This document shows positions 8,139 through 17,167 of a stretch of 64,000 nt of DNA, piece by piece. The notes under the pieces were generated by a model. The model did no database searches and was not told the DNA's origin. It saw only the letters and a list, made by a program, of their open reading frames with translations. This DNA is from UBA1181 sp963626555 (GTDB taxonomy: Bacteria; Bacteroidota; Bacteroidia; Bacteroidales; Paludibacteraceae): NCBI GenBank assembly GCA_963626555.1, contig CAVFXQ010000009.1, forward strand, positions 1-64,000. The letters are read 5' to 3'. Each line of letters opens with the position of its first letter. Positions within the stretch are counted from its first letter, which is position 1. The position numbers were made by a program, and so were the translations under genes.

Positions 8139-8852
8139 ATGCCAAATTCCTATTTTCAATTCAAGCAATTCACTGTGTACCAGAATGATTGTGCAATGAA
8201 AGTGGGGACGGATGGCGTTTTATTAGGAGCATGGGCAAACATTGGAGGAGCTAAGCGAGTTTTGGACATAGGGGCAGGTACTGGGTTACTCTCTTTGATG
8301 GTTGCGCAACGCTCATCAGCGCAAATTTTAGGGATAGAAATAGATGGGTTGGCGGCTCGACAAGCGACAGAGAATGTTGAGAGGAGTGATTGGCGAGATA
8401 GGATTAAAATCGAAAACGTGTCATTGCAGGAGTTTGTTGTTCAGACGAAAGAAAAGTTTGATTTCATCATCAGCAATCCTCCCTACTTTAATGGATCTTT
8501 AAAGGCGGAAAGCAAGGAGCGTACGATGGCTCGCCACACAGACACACTGTCGTACGAGGTGTTGTTGAAGTCTGTTTCAACTATGCTGACGGAGGAGGGT
8601 CGTTTTGCTGTTGTTCTCCCCTACTCCGAGAAGGAGCGTTTCATATCATTGGCTACAACACACAATTTGTTTACAAGTCGAATAGTTGAGGTCTATCCTA
8701 CCCCAAAGTCAACGCCCAAGCGAATTCTTGCTGAGTTTTCAAGGGAAAAAACAGAATGTGAGGTTGCAAGGATGGTTATTGAGAGTGGTGGTCGCCATCA
8801 GTATTCCGAGGAATATGTAGAGTTGACGAGAGAGTATTATTTGAAAATGTAA
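8139..8852 (+). CDS. trmN6: tRNA1(Val) (adenine37-N6)-methyltransferase
   Basis: The 237-residue protein has the TrmN6/YfiC opening FQFKQFTVYQNDCAMKVGTD, the SAM-binding motif LDIGAGTGLLSL near 42-53, and the catalytic NPPY motif in IISNPPYFNG near 115. It is expected to methylate A37 of tRNA1Val using S-adenosylmethionine. It starts 9 bases after the exonuclease, so co-transcription is likely, and it ends 3 bases before the convergent AAA+ ATPase gene. Confidence 0.93.
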   Translation: MPNSYFQFKQFTVYQNDCAMKVGTDGVLLGAWANIGGAKRVLDIGAGTGLLSLMVAQRSSAQILGIEIDGLAARQATENVERSDWRDRIKIENVSLQEFVVQTKEKFDFIISNPPYFNGSLKAESKERTMARHTDTLSYEVLLKSVSTMLTEEGRFAVVLPYSEKERFISLATTHNLFTSRIVEVYPTPKSTPKRILAEFSREKTECEVARMVIESGGRHQYSEEYVELTREYYLKM

Positions 8853-8855
8853 CTT

Positions 8856-9983
8856 TTATAATACCCACTCCATCCAATTTTCGGGGGTGATGATGGCTTT
8901 GTCTTTCACAGAGTAGGACTTCTCAAAGATTTCTGGAAATTTGGTGTTGGCACGTTTGGAATTCCATTTCATCTCGAAAAGGGTAAATTCTCCGTTACAC
9001 TCTTCTATATAGTCAATTTTCTGTTGTTTAGAGGTGCGCCAGAAATAACTGTTGACGTACCTTCCAACGTAGTGGTTTGCCTTTAGACGTTCGCTGATGA
9101 AGAAATTCTCCCATAATGCTCCGATATCCTGTCTGAGTGCTATTGGAGCGAAGTTGTTAAGAATCGCATTACGAATACCATTGTCGTAGAAGTAAACCTT
9201 TTTGCTGAGTTTCAATTCGGTTCTTAGGTTTCGATTGAATCCATTTAAACGAAATACGACATAGCATTTTTCTAATAAGTCTATGTATTTCTCCACGGTT
9301 TTGTTATTTGTTCCGATTGTCTGCGCAAGTTCGTTGTATGACACCTCGCTTGTAACTTGAAGAGCCAATGAAATAAGTAGTTTGTTCAACAAAGCGGGTT
9401 TTCGAATGCTTTCCAACGCAAGTAAATCCTTGTAGAGATAACTTTCGGAGAGGTTATGGAGAAGTTCTATTGCATTGCCATTATTTTTGTACACATCAGG
9501 GTATGAGCCGTAGATAAGTCGGTTTTCGAAGGACTGTTTTACTGCCAATAGACCGTCTGACTTCAAAATCTCAGCGGTAGAAAGAGGAAATAGATGGTAC
9601 TCAAATTTTCTACCTGTAAGAGGTTCGTTTAATTTATTTTGTAGGTCGAACGAGGAAGAGCCGGTGGCTAATAATTGCACATTTGGGAAATTATCCACGA
9701 TGCGTTTCAAAATCATTCCGATATCGTTTACCCTTTGTGCCTCGTCTATCAAGACAACTTGATTGTTTCCGATGAGCAGTTTTAGTTCTTGCGTGTTTGT
9801 TTGTGAGAGCAGTGCTCGCACCTCGGGGTCGTCGCAATTGAGTTGCAAAGTTGGTTTGTTGAGTTTGTCCACTACCATCTTGAACAGCGTACTCTTCCCT
9901 ACCTGCCTCGCTCCGATTAGGATGATTGCCTTCCCACTGAATATTCTGCTTTCTATCACCTCTTGTAGTTGTCGTTGTATCAT
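8856..9983 (-). CDS. AAA+ ATPase, AAA_14/DUF4143 type
   Basis: The 375-residue protein has Walker A GARQVGKS at 24-31, Walker B VVLIDEAQ at 76-83, and ATGSSSFDL as sensor region. The C-terminal DUF4143 part holds KIDYIEE near 322-328 and LFEMKW near 336, a D...ExK pattern of PD-(D/E)XK folds; only the first acidic motif and the ExK are visible, so nuclease activity is unproven. The family is abundant in Bacteroidota and has no established function. Its promoter -33 lies inside a palindrome (10031-10061), pointing to repression by a protein bound there, possibly itself. It is the second of three such ATPases in the window. Confidence 0.88.
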   Translation of the reverse strand: MIQRQLQEVIESRIFSGKAIILIGARQVGKSTLFKMVVDKLNKPTLQLNCDDPEVRALLSQTNTQELKLLIGNNQVVLIDEAQRVNDIGMILKRIVDNFPNVQLLATGSSSFDLQNKLNEPLTGRKFEYHLFPLSTAEILKSDGLLAVKQSFENRLIYGSYPDVYKNNGNAIELLHNLSESYLYKDLLALESIRKPALLNKLLISLALQVTSEVSYNELAQTIGTNNKTVEKYIDLLEKCYVVFRLNGFNRNLRTELKLSKKVYFYDNGIRNAILNNFAPIALRQDIGALWENFFISERLKANHYVGRYVNSYFWRTSKQQKIDYIEECNGEFTLFEMKWNSKRANTKFPEIFEKSYSVKDKAIITPENWMEWVL

Positions 9984-10008
9984 TTTTTACTGTATCTATA
10001 GATGACTA

Positions 10009-10039
10009 CAAACTTAGTGATTATTCCTCTAATCCCAAA
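10009..10039 (-). promoter_or_regulatory. promoter of second AAA+ ATPase
   Basis: On the minus strand TTTG (10039-10036), a 19-base spacer and TAAGTTTG (10016-10009) form a full Bacteroidota promoter. The -33 TTTG lies within the left arm of the palindrome at 10031-10061, so binding there would block the promoter. Confidence 0.65.
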
Positions 10040-10094
10040 AATATCGGGTGTTTTTGGGATTATAATCCTAAAAATACATAGTTATTTTAGGATT
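10031..10094. repeat. two related palindromes spaced 33 bp
   Basis: The first palindrome is AATCCCAAAAA at 10031-10041 against 10051-10061. The second is AATCCTAAAA at 10064-10073 against 10085-10094. Their left arms start exactly 33 bases apart and differ by one base over the first ten. They occupy the control region of the DUF4143 ATPase and lie far from the divergent neighbours. Confidence 0.85.
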
Positions 10095-10119
10095 AGTGCT
10101 TTGGTGGTGGATTTTTGTT

Positions 10120-10581
10120 TTACCAGGTTTTGAAAGGTTTGACAGCTAAGTTGGCGTTGGTGTATCGTTTGTCTGCTGAGACTTCCTCCCCGATCCAAGA
10201 AGGCTTTTCGAAAGGTTGATCTTCGCTTTTCAGTTCAATTTCTGCAACGACCAAGCCTTCATTGTCTCCTAAGAATTCATCCACTTCCCATACGTTGCCA
10301 GCGAAAGGAATTTTGTAGCGGTATTTTTCAACTGCGTTGGTTTTGGCAATGGTAAATAGTTTTTCAGCATCTTCCAATGGAATGTCATATTCAAATTCCA
10401 TGCGTGAGATGTTGTGGGCTTTGCTCTTGATGGTAAGTTTCGCTTTATATCCCTCGATGCGCACGCGAACGGTGTTTTCTCCTTTCTCGTTTAGGTAGGC
10501 TTGTTTGTAGCGCACGCCGACGGCGAGTCCTTTCCATGAATTATCTTTCAGAAGATATTTACGTTCAATTTCTATATTCAT
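10120..10581 (-). CDS. CYTH domain protein (triphosphate tunnel metalloenzyme)
   Basis: The 153-residue protein begins MNIEIERKYLL, which contains the ExExK signature that names the CYTH/triphosphate-tunnel fold. Alternating basic and acidic strands follow (RVRIEGYKAKLTIKSK; VAEIELKSED). Bacterial members are usually inorganic triphosphatases or, less often, class IV adenylate cyclases; small Bacteroidota members like this are generally called CYTH domain proteins. Length is typical. The gene is divergent from the Wzz-like gene and alone on its strand. Confidence 0.88.
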   Translation of the reverse strand: MNIEIERKYLLKDNSWKGLAVGVRYKQAYLNEKGENTVRVRIEGYKAKLTIKSKAHNISRMEFEYDIPLEDAEKLFTIAKTNAVEKYRYKIPFAGNVWEVDEFLGDNEGLVVAEIELKSEDQPFEKPSWIGEEVSADKRYTNANLAVKPFKTW

Positions 10582-10673
10582 TTTCCGACTTTAATAAACA
10601 TCACGAAGTTAGGCATTTCATCTTTAATTTAGTAAATTTGCCGACCAAACTAATATGTTTTTTGCTAAATAAT

Positions 10674-11669
10674 ATGGAGAATAGAGAGCAACAAGAAGAG
10701 ATGAATATCTTTCAAGTGATGAGTCGTGTAGGACGTGCCTTTGGTGGGTTCTTCAAGTCTGTGCTGTCCTACGTTGGTGAGTTTTGTCGCTTGATGTACA
10801 AATATAAAATAGTCACCCTTGTTTTGTTTGTTTTTGCGATAGGAAGTCTTGCAATCTATCTGAGACGGGAGTCGAAAGCCTCATACGCACAGATGCATGT
10901 TGTGATCAACGATGGCAACATGTTCATTTATGAGAACTTAATCAATCAACTCAATGGATATTTGGTAACCCATCAGACGGAAGGTTTGGCAGATGTGTTG
11001 GGTATTACCTCTGAGTTGGCATCTAAGTTGCAGAATTTCAGGTATAAACACGTAATTGATGAGAACAAAGATAGCATTGCTGATTGGGTTGATTATTACG
11101 ATGAGGTAAGTTGTGGCGATTCAATGGTGATGAAGAACCAGTTCATTCTTCAAGTTCGGTTGACTTCGCTTGATGAATGTGCTGAGGTACAGAAAAGTTT
11201 GGTCTCTTATTTTTCTAAGAATGATTATTTAGCTTCTTTGAACATTGCTCGTTTGGCATCTTTGGAAGAGCGTGAATGGATGTTCCACAATGCGTTGCTC
11301 AATGTCGATAGTCTTCAGAAGGTAGATTTCTTCAGCAAAGATCCTCATTATAAGATGGAGTTTGCACCAAAAAAAGATGAAGACAAACCGTTGTTGACGA
11401 CGAAGCGAGAAATGTATTACGATCATTTGAAGAATCTCTTTGACATCAATGAAAAGATTGCTGTTGATCTCTCTGCGAATTTGGAGGTCGTTACGATTGT
11501 ATCCGATCTGCAGCCTTGTAGGGTCTATGGTCTCGCCGATTATTCGTATGTCATGTTCTTAAAGTCGCCTAAGGGAAAGATGATTAGCGGTGTTGTCCTT
11601 GTTGTGCTTACCATCATTCTCTTTGATAAAAGAAAACGTATTTTGGAGTATTTGAAGGGGAAAGATTAA
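10674..11669 (+). CDS. Wzz-like two-helix membrane protein
   Basis: The product of about 331 residues has one membrane helix near residues 38-55 (TLVLFVFAIGSLAIYL), a long soluble region and a second helix close to the C-terminus (SGVVLVVLTIILF) followed by KRKR. This topology matches chain-length-determinant (Wzz) proteins, but no diagnostic motif proves it. The start at 10674 is chosen because a -7-like TAAATTTG lies at 10633-10640, which would fall inside any longer version. No polysaccharide genes are adjacent. The function is inferred from topology only. Confidence 0.7.
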   Translation: MENREQQEEMNIFQVMSRVGRAFGGFFKSVLSYVGEFCRLMYKYKIVTLVLFVFAIGSLAIYLRRESKASYAQMHVVINDGNMFIYENLINQLNGYLVTHQTEGLADVLGITSELASKLQNFRYKHVIDENKDSIADWVDYYDEVSCGDSMVMKNQFILQVRLTSLDECAEVQKSLVSYFSKNDYLASLNIARLASLEEREWMFHNALLNVDSLQKVDFFSKDPHYKMEFAPKKDEDKPLLTTKREMYYDHLKNLFDINEKIAVDLSANLEVVTIVSDLQPCRVYGLADYSYVMFLKSPKGKMISGVVLVVLTIILFDKRKRILEYLKGKD

Positions 11670-11764
11670 AAATCTTCTTGAGTGAAAATATATATAATAA
11701 TAAGATATAAAAAGGGAATGTGTCATTGATGCGTTCCCTTTTGCGTTCGTGTTCGTTGTTGAGG

Positions 11765-13162
11765 CTACTCTTCTCTCCAGTTTACCAAATAAAGTTTTTG
11801 AGTTGCGCGGGTGAAAGCGGTGTAGAGCCAACGAAGGTGTTCCTTTCCTAACATTTCTTTGGTGATATAGCCTTGGTCGAGAAAGACAGTACTCCATTGT
11901 CCGCCTTGCGCTTTATGGCAGGTGATTGCGTATGCGAATTTCACTTGCAATGCATTCAACCACGGGTCTTCGCTCATCTTTTTATAGCGTTCTCGTTTAT
12001 TTCCGATATGCATATAGTCTTCTTGCACAGCGTTATAGAGGCGGTCGCTCTCTTCGCGTGTCAGTGAGGGTGATTCGCTTTGGAGTGTGTCTAATAGGAT
12101 ACGAACTTCAAGGTCTAAATCGTAGTCGGGAAATTCTAAAATGACATCGGCAAAGTGGAATCCGTACATTTCGTAGGTATGTCGAATACGGTGTAATCGG
12201 GCGATGTCTCCGTTTGCTATGAAGTCGAGTTTTCCATCGGTTTGTTTCGACCAGAAATAATTGTTTTTCACCACCATTAGAAGATCACCAGACGAAAGTT
12301 CTTCTTCTCGGTAGAGTATTCGGTTGCGAATGCCGTTGTTGAATATATTGGCTCGTTTGTTAGATCTTGAAACTACGATCACATCGTCGTAACCGCAATG
12401 GCTGTAGGAAGATGAGATTTCTTCGATGAGTTCTTCTCCCGACACTTTTCGGACATCTGGGCAGCTGAAGTCGATTTTCGGAAAGTCGGAGAATTGTTCT
12501 TCTGCGATAAGTTGGCGCAAGTGGGTGGCATTCTTCAAAATCCCCGATTCATGCGTTTGTCGGACAACATCAGTGAGTTCAAAAGTAATAGTTTGTAGGT
12601 AAGACCCACGATAGAAATTAGGATCGAGAGCTGGACTGATTTCTTGTCCGATAGGAGGTAGCTGCGCAGAGTCTCCCACCAGAATGAGACGACAACCTTC
12701 TGTGCCGTAGACAAAACTGATGAGGTCGTCGAGTAGGTGTCCAGATCCGAATATTCCTTCATTGTAGTTGGTGATCATTGAGGCTTCGTCAACGATGAAG
12801 AGGGTATGTTTGCAGAGGTTGACATTGAGCGAGAAAGCGCCATACAGCTCCCCTACTGTTTGTTGACGATAAATTCTTTTATGGATGGTGAAGGCGGGGT
12901 GGTCGGAGTAGTTGGCAAGAACTTTAGCTGCGCGACCCGTAGGAGCAAGCAGTTGCACAGGCTGTTTAAGCTCGTCCATAGCACGAATCAAGGCACTGAC
13001 GATGGATGTTTTGCCAGTACCTGCATAGCCACGAAGGATGAAGATCGTGTCGCGTGAAAACTGAACAAAATCAGCCAATTGATTCAAAAGTTGCTCCTGT
13101 TGCGCTGTAGGCGTATGAGGGAATTTTGATTTTATATTGTCAAGAAAAAAATTATTAACCAT
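11765..13162 (-). CDS. RecD-like ATP-dependent DNA helicase
   Basis: The protein of about 465 residues is a superfamily-1 helicase. It has Walker A GYAGTGKTS near 47, motif Ia LLAPTGRAA, motif II FIVDEASMI, and C-terminal motifs including YAITCHKAQGGQW and WLYTAFTRATQKLYLV, the UvrD_C_2-type ending. It resembles stand-alone RecD2/AAA_30 helicases but is shorter than full RecD2 and lacks its N-terminal region. It probably acts in DNA repair. The ATG at 13162 is preferred to 13192 because the extra ten residues are hydrophobic and not family-like. Confidence 0.88.
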   Translation of the reverse strand: MVNNFFLDNIKSKFPHTPTAQQEQLLNQLADFVQFSRDTIFILRGYAGTGKTSIVSALIRAMDELKQPVQLLAPTGRAAKVLANYSDHPAFTIHKRIYRQQTVGELYGAFSLNVNLCKHTLFIVDEASMITNYNEGIFGSGHLLDDLISFVYGTEGCRLILVGDSAQLPPIGQEISPALDPNFYRGSYLQTITFELTDVVRQTHESGILKNATHLRQLIAEEQFSDFPKIDFSCPDVRKVSGEELIEEISSSYSHCGYDDVIVVSRSNKRANIFNNGIRNRILYREEELSSGDLLMVVKNNYFWSKQTDGKLDFIANGDIARLHRIRHTYEMYGFHFADVILEFPDYDLDLEVRILLDTLQSESPSLTREESDRLYNAVQEDYMHIGNKRERYKKMSEDPWLNALQVKFAYAITCHKAQGGQWSTVFLDQGYITKEMLGKEHLRWLYTAFTRATQKLYLVNWREE

Positions 13163-13292
13163 AATGCAAAAATAAAATGAAACTAAAAGCAATCGGTTAA
13201 AAGGTTTTTTCTATTTTTGTACAATCTGAGTGGAAAAGCACTTTTTAGAATTTCAAAATTGTAGAGAAACAAAAAAAAATAAAAATAGAGAT

Positions 13293-13973
13293 ATGAGAAT
13301 CGCATCTAAAGTCTTATTGGTGTTGACTTCTATCATGTTGGCATATATGTGCTATAGAAGTATATTGAACCCAATTGAGTTTGAGAAGGAGAAGTCAGTT
13401 CGAGACAAAGCCGTAATCGCAAGATTGGTAGACATTCGTAAAGCACAGATTGCTTACAAAGAGTCTAAGGGTGTTTACACAAACAGTTTTGACACACTTT
13501 TGAATTTCGTAAGGAACGACAAAATTATGAGAATCTCCAAAAAAGGTGAGTTGACAGACCAACAGTTGGAGAAAGGTATGACAGAAGAGATTGCTTTGAA
13601 TTTGACGGAGGAAGAGGCTCCTAAGTATGGAATTGAAGACTACTATGCGTTCAAGGAGAATTTCCGTCGAGACACTTCGTATATTAGTGTATTGGAGAGC
13701 GTTTTCGGGGCAGGTTACAACGTAGACTCTATGTCATACGTTCCTTTCACTGGAGGCAAGAAGTTTGAAATGGAGACTGGAGAAAATACAACTAAGTCTG
13801 GTATCGTGATTCCTTTGTTTGAGGCACGCACGCCATACAAGGTTTATTTGGACGGGTTGAATAAGCAAGAGATTGTGAACTTGACAAAGAAAGCAACTGC
13901 TCTTGGCAAGTATGAAGGTTTGAAGGTGGGTGATATCTACAATCCTAACAACAACGCTGGTAACTGGGAGTAA
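13293..13973 (+). CDS. membrane-anchored hypothetical protein
   Basis: The 226-residue protein has a single N-terminal hydrophobic helix (about 6-23) and then a soluble domain rich in charged residues (KSVRDKAVIARLVDIRKAQIAYKESKGVYT), reminiscent of pilin-like folds with a helix and small sheet. No family could be named. It ends 13 bases before the DUF3822 gene, so it is probably the first gene of the operon with DUF3822, rsmD and folB. The start at 13293 puts the hydrophobic helix at the N-terminus; 13230 is a weaker option. Confidence 0.7.
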   Translation: MRIASKVLLVLTSIMLAYMCYRSILNPIEFEKEKSVRDKAVIARLVDIRKAQIAYKESKGVYTNSFDTLLNFVRNDKIMRISKKGELTDQQLEKGMTEEIALNLTEEEAPKYGIEDYYAFKENFRRDTSYISVLESVFGAGYNVDSMSYVPFTGGKKFEMETGENTTKSGIVIPLFEARTPYKVYLDGLNKQEIVNLTKKATALGKYEGLKVGDIYNPNNNAGNWE

Positions 13974-13986
13974 GATAATTCATTAT

Positions 13987-14805
13987 ATGATTGAGGTATC
14001 AGACACATCGTTTGATTTGTCCCACGCATTAACGTATACATTATCCATTCGGCTCATACCGAGTGGATTTTGTTTTTCTTTCTTTGACAGTGACAAGAGA
14101 CTGGTTCGTTATGTAGAAGTGGATGAAGACAAAGTCAAGGATGAGGAATTTTTGAAGAAACGTTATGCTTCTGTCTTCTATATGGTCGACTCCAATCGTT
14201 ATACGTTGTTGCCCGGCCCTGCTTTTCAGAAGGAGAATCAGTCGCTCTTTTGGAATCTGAATTTCGGCAGGATAGAGTCTGATGAGGAATTGCGATATGA
14301 CGAGGTGAGACTAACAGGCATTGTAAACTTGTATGCGGCGAAGAAGAAAGATTGGGAGCAGGTCGCTGCGTTGTTTACGGAGCAAGAGGTGCGTTGCGTT
14401 CATCGTCAAAGTGTACAGATGACGATTGCTGTGATGCGCAACAAGCAAGCCAACCGTCGTCAACTTTTCGTCTATATGCGAGAGAAGGAGTTTGATGTCT
14501 TGTTGTTGGATATGGGGCAGGTGATTTTGGCAAACACTTTCACTTATCGGAACACAAATGACTTTTTGTATTTCACGTTGAATGTGTTCAATCAGTTAAG
14601 AATAGATCCGTTTAATACGGAGGTGTGTATCAGTGGGTCAGAGAGTGGGGTTGAGTTGGAGCAGTTGTCAAAATATATAGAAAAAGTAAGAGATGATGAT
14701 TTCTTGCAGAAGGAAATACCGACTACAATTATGAAATCATCAGTGTCAAGTGAGATAATAAAAAAATCATCGACGTTGATAAACCTTCCTTTTTCCGTTA
14801 ATTAG
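13987..14805 (+). CDS. DUF3822 family protein
   Basis: The 272-residue protein fits the Bacteroidota DUF3822 family, which typically lies directly upstream of rsmD as here. The family has an actin/ATPase-like look, and its function is unknown. Segments such as RRQLFVYMREKEFDVLLLDMGQ and NEFTYRNTNDFLYF-like strands are visible. The ATG at 13987 is preferred; a longer in-frame version would overlap the preceding gene. It ends 17 bases before rsmD. Confidence 0.8.
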   Translation: MIEVSDTSFDLSHALTYTLSIRLIPSGFCFSFFDSDKRLVRYVEVDEDKVKDEEFLKKRYASVFYMVDSNRYTLLPGPAFQKENQSLFWNLNFGRIESDEELRYDEVRLTGIVNLYAAKKKDWEQVAALFTEQEVRCVHRQSVQMTIAVMRNKQANRRQLFVYMREKEFDVLLLDMGQVILANTFTYRNTNDFLYFTLNVFNQLRIDPFNTEVCISGSESGVELEQLSKYIEKVRDDDFLQKEIPTTIMKSSVSSEIIKKSSTLINLPFSVN

Positions 14806-14822
14806 TTGCGAAAGAAATTTGT

Positions 14823-15353
14823 ATGAGAATAGTAAGTGGAGAATTTAAGGGGAGGCATTTCTTCCCACCGAAGAACTTAGCGGCTCGTCCGACGACAGAT
14901 ATTGCCAAGGAGGGTTTGTTCGACATCTTGTCTCACCGTCTCGACATAGAAGATATTACGGTATATGATATGTTTGGAGGAACAGGAGGCATCAGTTTGG
15001 AGTTTGCCTCTCGGGGATGCGAGCATGTTACGTTGACGGAGTTGAACGGTGTGAATTATGCGTTTATAAGGAAAGTGATAGAAGAATTGAAAGTGCGTAC
15101 GATTCAGACTTATAAGACGGATGCTTTTCGATTTGTGCAGAATACTAAGCAAAAATTTGATTTGGTGTTTGCTGACCCTCCGTATGATTTGCCTAAATTG
15201 CCGGAGATTCCCGATTTAATTTTCGAAAAGGAACTATTAAACGAGGGCGGTGTTTTGATTTTGGAACACCCTAAGGATTTTGATTTCTCCCAACATTCTC
15301 ATTTTTCGGAGCATCGAAAGTACGGGCATGTCAATTTCACTTTTTTTGAATAA
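14823..15353 (+). CDS. rsmD: 16S rRNA (guanine966-N2)-methyltransferase
   Basis: RsmD methylates G966 of 16S rRNA in the small subunit. The 176-residue protein has the opening MRIVSGEFKGR, the segment RPTTDIAKEGLFDIL, the SAM-binding motif DMFGGTGGISLEFASRG near 53, and the catalytic DPPYD motif near 118. Length and motifs are normal. It lies between DUF3822 and folB with short gaps, so it is probably part of one transcript. Confidence 0.95.
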   Translation: MRIVSGEFKGRHFFPPKNLAARPTTDIAKEGLFDILSHRLDIEDITVYDMFGGTGGISLEFASRGCEHVTLTELNGVNYAFIRKVIEELKVRTIQTYKTDAFRFVQNTKQKFDLVFADPPYDLPKLPEIPDLIFEKELLNEGGVLILEHPKDFDFSQHSHFSEHRKYGHVNFTFFE

Positions 15354-15368
15354 AATTTGTAAGACGAG

Positions 15369-15728
15369 ATGTTGCAAACGCTTGAGTTAGAGAATATGCG
15401 CTTTCATGCTTATCATGGTGTGATGTCGAATGAGCAGTTGGTGGGAGGAGAATATAGTGTGTCTTTTAAGATCTTGTATGATTTTGACAAAGCGCAGGTG
15501 AGTGATGATATGAATGATGCGATAGATTATGGCAATATCTATCAGATAGTCAAAAAGGAGATGATGCAGCCCAGCAAGTTGATTGAGAGGGTGGCAAGGC
15601 GAGTTCAGGACGCTGTTTTGTCTGTTTATCCACAGATTGAGAAGATGGAGACGAAGGTGAGCAAGCATCGTCCGCCGATTGAGGGTATTTTAGATTGTGC
15701 TTCAATTATCTTGAAATATAGCAGGTAG
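15369..15728 (+). CDS. folB: dihydroneopterin aldolase
   Basis: FolB cleaves 7,8-dihydroneopterin to 6-hydroxymethyl-dihydropterin and glycolaldehyde in folate synthesis. The 119-residue protein shows the family opening LELENMRFHAYHGVMSNEQ, the segment DAIDYGNIY near 52-60, the catalytic-site region LIERVARRV near 72, and the C-terminal SKHRPPIEG with the pterin-binding residues. Length is typical. It starts 15 bases after rsmD and is followed by a strong terminator. Confidence 0.94.
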   Translation: MLQTLELENMRFHAYHGVMSNEQLVGGEYSVSFKILYDFDKAQVSDDMNDAIDYGNIYQIVKKEMMQPSKLIERVARRVQDAVLSVYPQIEKMETKVSKHRPPIEGILDCASIILKYSR

Positions 15729-15753
15729 GAGAGGGCAGAAACAGAATTAGAAA

Positions 15754-15790
15754 AAGAAGGTCTCGCATTGAAAGAATGCGAGACCTTCTT
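15754..15790. terminator. bidirectional terminator between folB and ychF
   Basis: A perfect 16-bp stem, 15754-15769 against 15775-15790, with a 5-base loop. It starts with AAGAAGG and ends with CCTTCTT, giving a short T-rich end on both strands. It separates two convergent genes. Confidence 0.85.
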
Positions 15791-15817
15791 TATGGATGTA
15801 TTGTGATTTTGCGAATC

Positions 15818-16918
15818 TTACACGTTAAAGCGAAAATGCATGATATCGCCGTCTTGACCGACGTAGTCCTTTCCCTCGATAGCAATTTTTCCTGCTTCAC
15901 GGCAGGCAGCCTCAGAGCCGAGTGTCACATAGTCGTCGTACTTGATGACCTCAGCACGTATAAATCCCTTTTCAAAATCGGTGTGGATGACACCGGCGCA
16001 TTGAGGGGCTTTCATACCGCGGTGGAAAGTCCAGGCGCGAGTTTCGTCAGATCCTGAGGTGAAGAATGTTTGGAGGTCAAGCAGTTTGTAGGCAGCTTTG
16101 ATAAGTCTGGAAACACCGGATTCCTCTAAACCAGCGGCTTCAAGGAACTCTTTACGCTCTTCGTAGGTTTCGAGTTCTGCGATGTCTGCTTCTGTGGCTG
16201 CAGCAACGATTAACATTTCTGCTCCCTCTTCTTTGATGGCTTCTGCAACGGCTTGAGTGTATTTATTGCCTGATACTGCGCTACCTTCGTCGACGTTGCA
16301 GACGTAGAGAACAGGTTTAGTTGTGAGGAGGAAAAGGTCTTTAGTAAGTGGTTTCTCCTCTTTGGTGAGTTCCACTACACGGGCAGACTTTCCGTTGAGA
16401 AGGGCGGCTTGGTATCTTTGAAGAATTTCAAGTTGTGCCTTTGCTGTTTTGTCTCCGCCAGTTTTAGCTTGCTTTTCAACTTTTGCGATACGGCTTTCAA
16501 TGGTCTCTAAATCTTTCAATTGAAGTTCAAGGTCAATGATTTCCTTGTCGCGGACAGGGTTGACAGAGCCGTCGACGTGTGTTACGTTGTCGTCGTCGAA
16601 GCAACGGAGAACATGTATGATGGCGTCAGTCTCGCGGATGTTAGCGAGAAATTTGTTGCCAAGTCCCTCGCCTTTGCTGGCACCCTTGACGAGGCCTGCG
16701 ATGTCTACGATTTCAACGGTCGTAGGGATGATACGGGCGGGGTGGTCGATTTCAGCAAGTTTGTTGAGACGATCGTCAGGGACGGTAATTACGCCGACAT
16801 TAGGTTCGATCGTACAGAAAGGGAAATTGGCTGCCTGTGCCTTAGCGTTGGAGAGGCAGTTGAAAAGGGTGGACTTGCCCACGTTTGGAAGTCCGACGAT
16901 ACCACATTGTAGTGCCAT
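15818..16918 (-). CDS. ychF: redox-regulated ribosome-binding ATPase YchF
   Basis: YchF/EngD is a conserved Obg-family P-loop ATPase that binds ribosomes. The 366-residue protein begins MALQCGIVGLPNVGKSTLFN with the G1 motif, then FPFCTIEPNVG, the G3 motif DIAGLVKGAS near 70, and NVDE in place of the GTP-specific NKxD, consistent with ATP preference. The C-terminal TGS domain ends FRFNV. A -7 element TATCTTTG lies on the minus strand at 16963-16956. The gene is monocistronic, flanked by a terminator at 15754. Confidence 0.97.
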   Translation of the reverse strand: MALQCGIVGLPNVGKSTLFNCLSNAKAQAANFPFCTIEPNVGVITVPDDRLNKLAEIDHPARIIPTTVEIVDIAGLVKGASKGEGLGNKFLANIRETDAIIHVLRCFDDDNVTHVDGSVNPVRDKEIIDLELQLKDLETIESRIAKVEKQAKTGGDKTAKAQLEILQRYQAALLNGKSARVVELTKEEKPLTKDLFLLTTKPVLYVCNVDEGSAVSGNKYTQAVAEAIKEEGAEMLIVAAATEADIAELETYEERKEFLEAAGLEESGVSRLIKAAYKLLDLQTFFTSGSDETRAWTFHRGMKAPQCAGVIHTDFEKGFIRAEVIKYDDYVTLGSEAACREAGKIAIEGKDYVGQDGDIMHFRFNV

Positions 16919-17069
16919 TTTATCTGTGTTTATTTATAATCAATGAAAGTATTTACAAAGATAGCGTAAAAAAGTGAAATAGGAGCTGAAGAGGAGCGTA
17001 TGGAGCGTTGAATGTTGAGAAAGAAGGAGGGAAAGAGTACTATGATATGGTGCTAAACTTCTGAAAAAT

Positions 17070-17155
17070 CTTGAAAAAATGTAAGAAAACCGGTAGTTTC
17101 ACCTTGGAAAAGTGTAAAAAATATATCACTTTTGCCTTGGAAAAATGTAAGAAAA
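17070..17155 (+). repeat. three direct iterons spaced 33 bp
   Basis: The unit CTTGRAAAARTGTAARAAA starts at 17070, 17103 and 17136, exactly 33 bases apart, ending 12 bases before the ATPase start codon. Copy 2 also forms a small inverted pair, AAAAGTG with CACTTTT at 17127-17133. The array spans the putative promoter. Confidence 0.85.
17104..17134 (+). promoter_or_regulatory. putative promoter of third AAA+ ATPase
   Basis: TTG at 17104-17106, a 20-base spacer and CACTTTTG at 17127-17134 resemble a Bacteroidota promoter, with one mismatch to TAnnTTTG. The -33 lies within the second iteron and the third iteron begins right after the -7, so occupancy of the iterons would hinder transcription. 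Confidence 0.45.
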
Positions 17156-17167
17156 AGTATTAACACA

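Noticed and set aside
17132..17167. Longer start for the third AAA+ ATPase
   Set aside because: The extra 12 codons lie inside a promoter-like element and an iteron, while the family begins right at the ATG at 17168.
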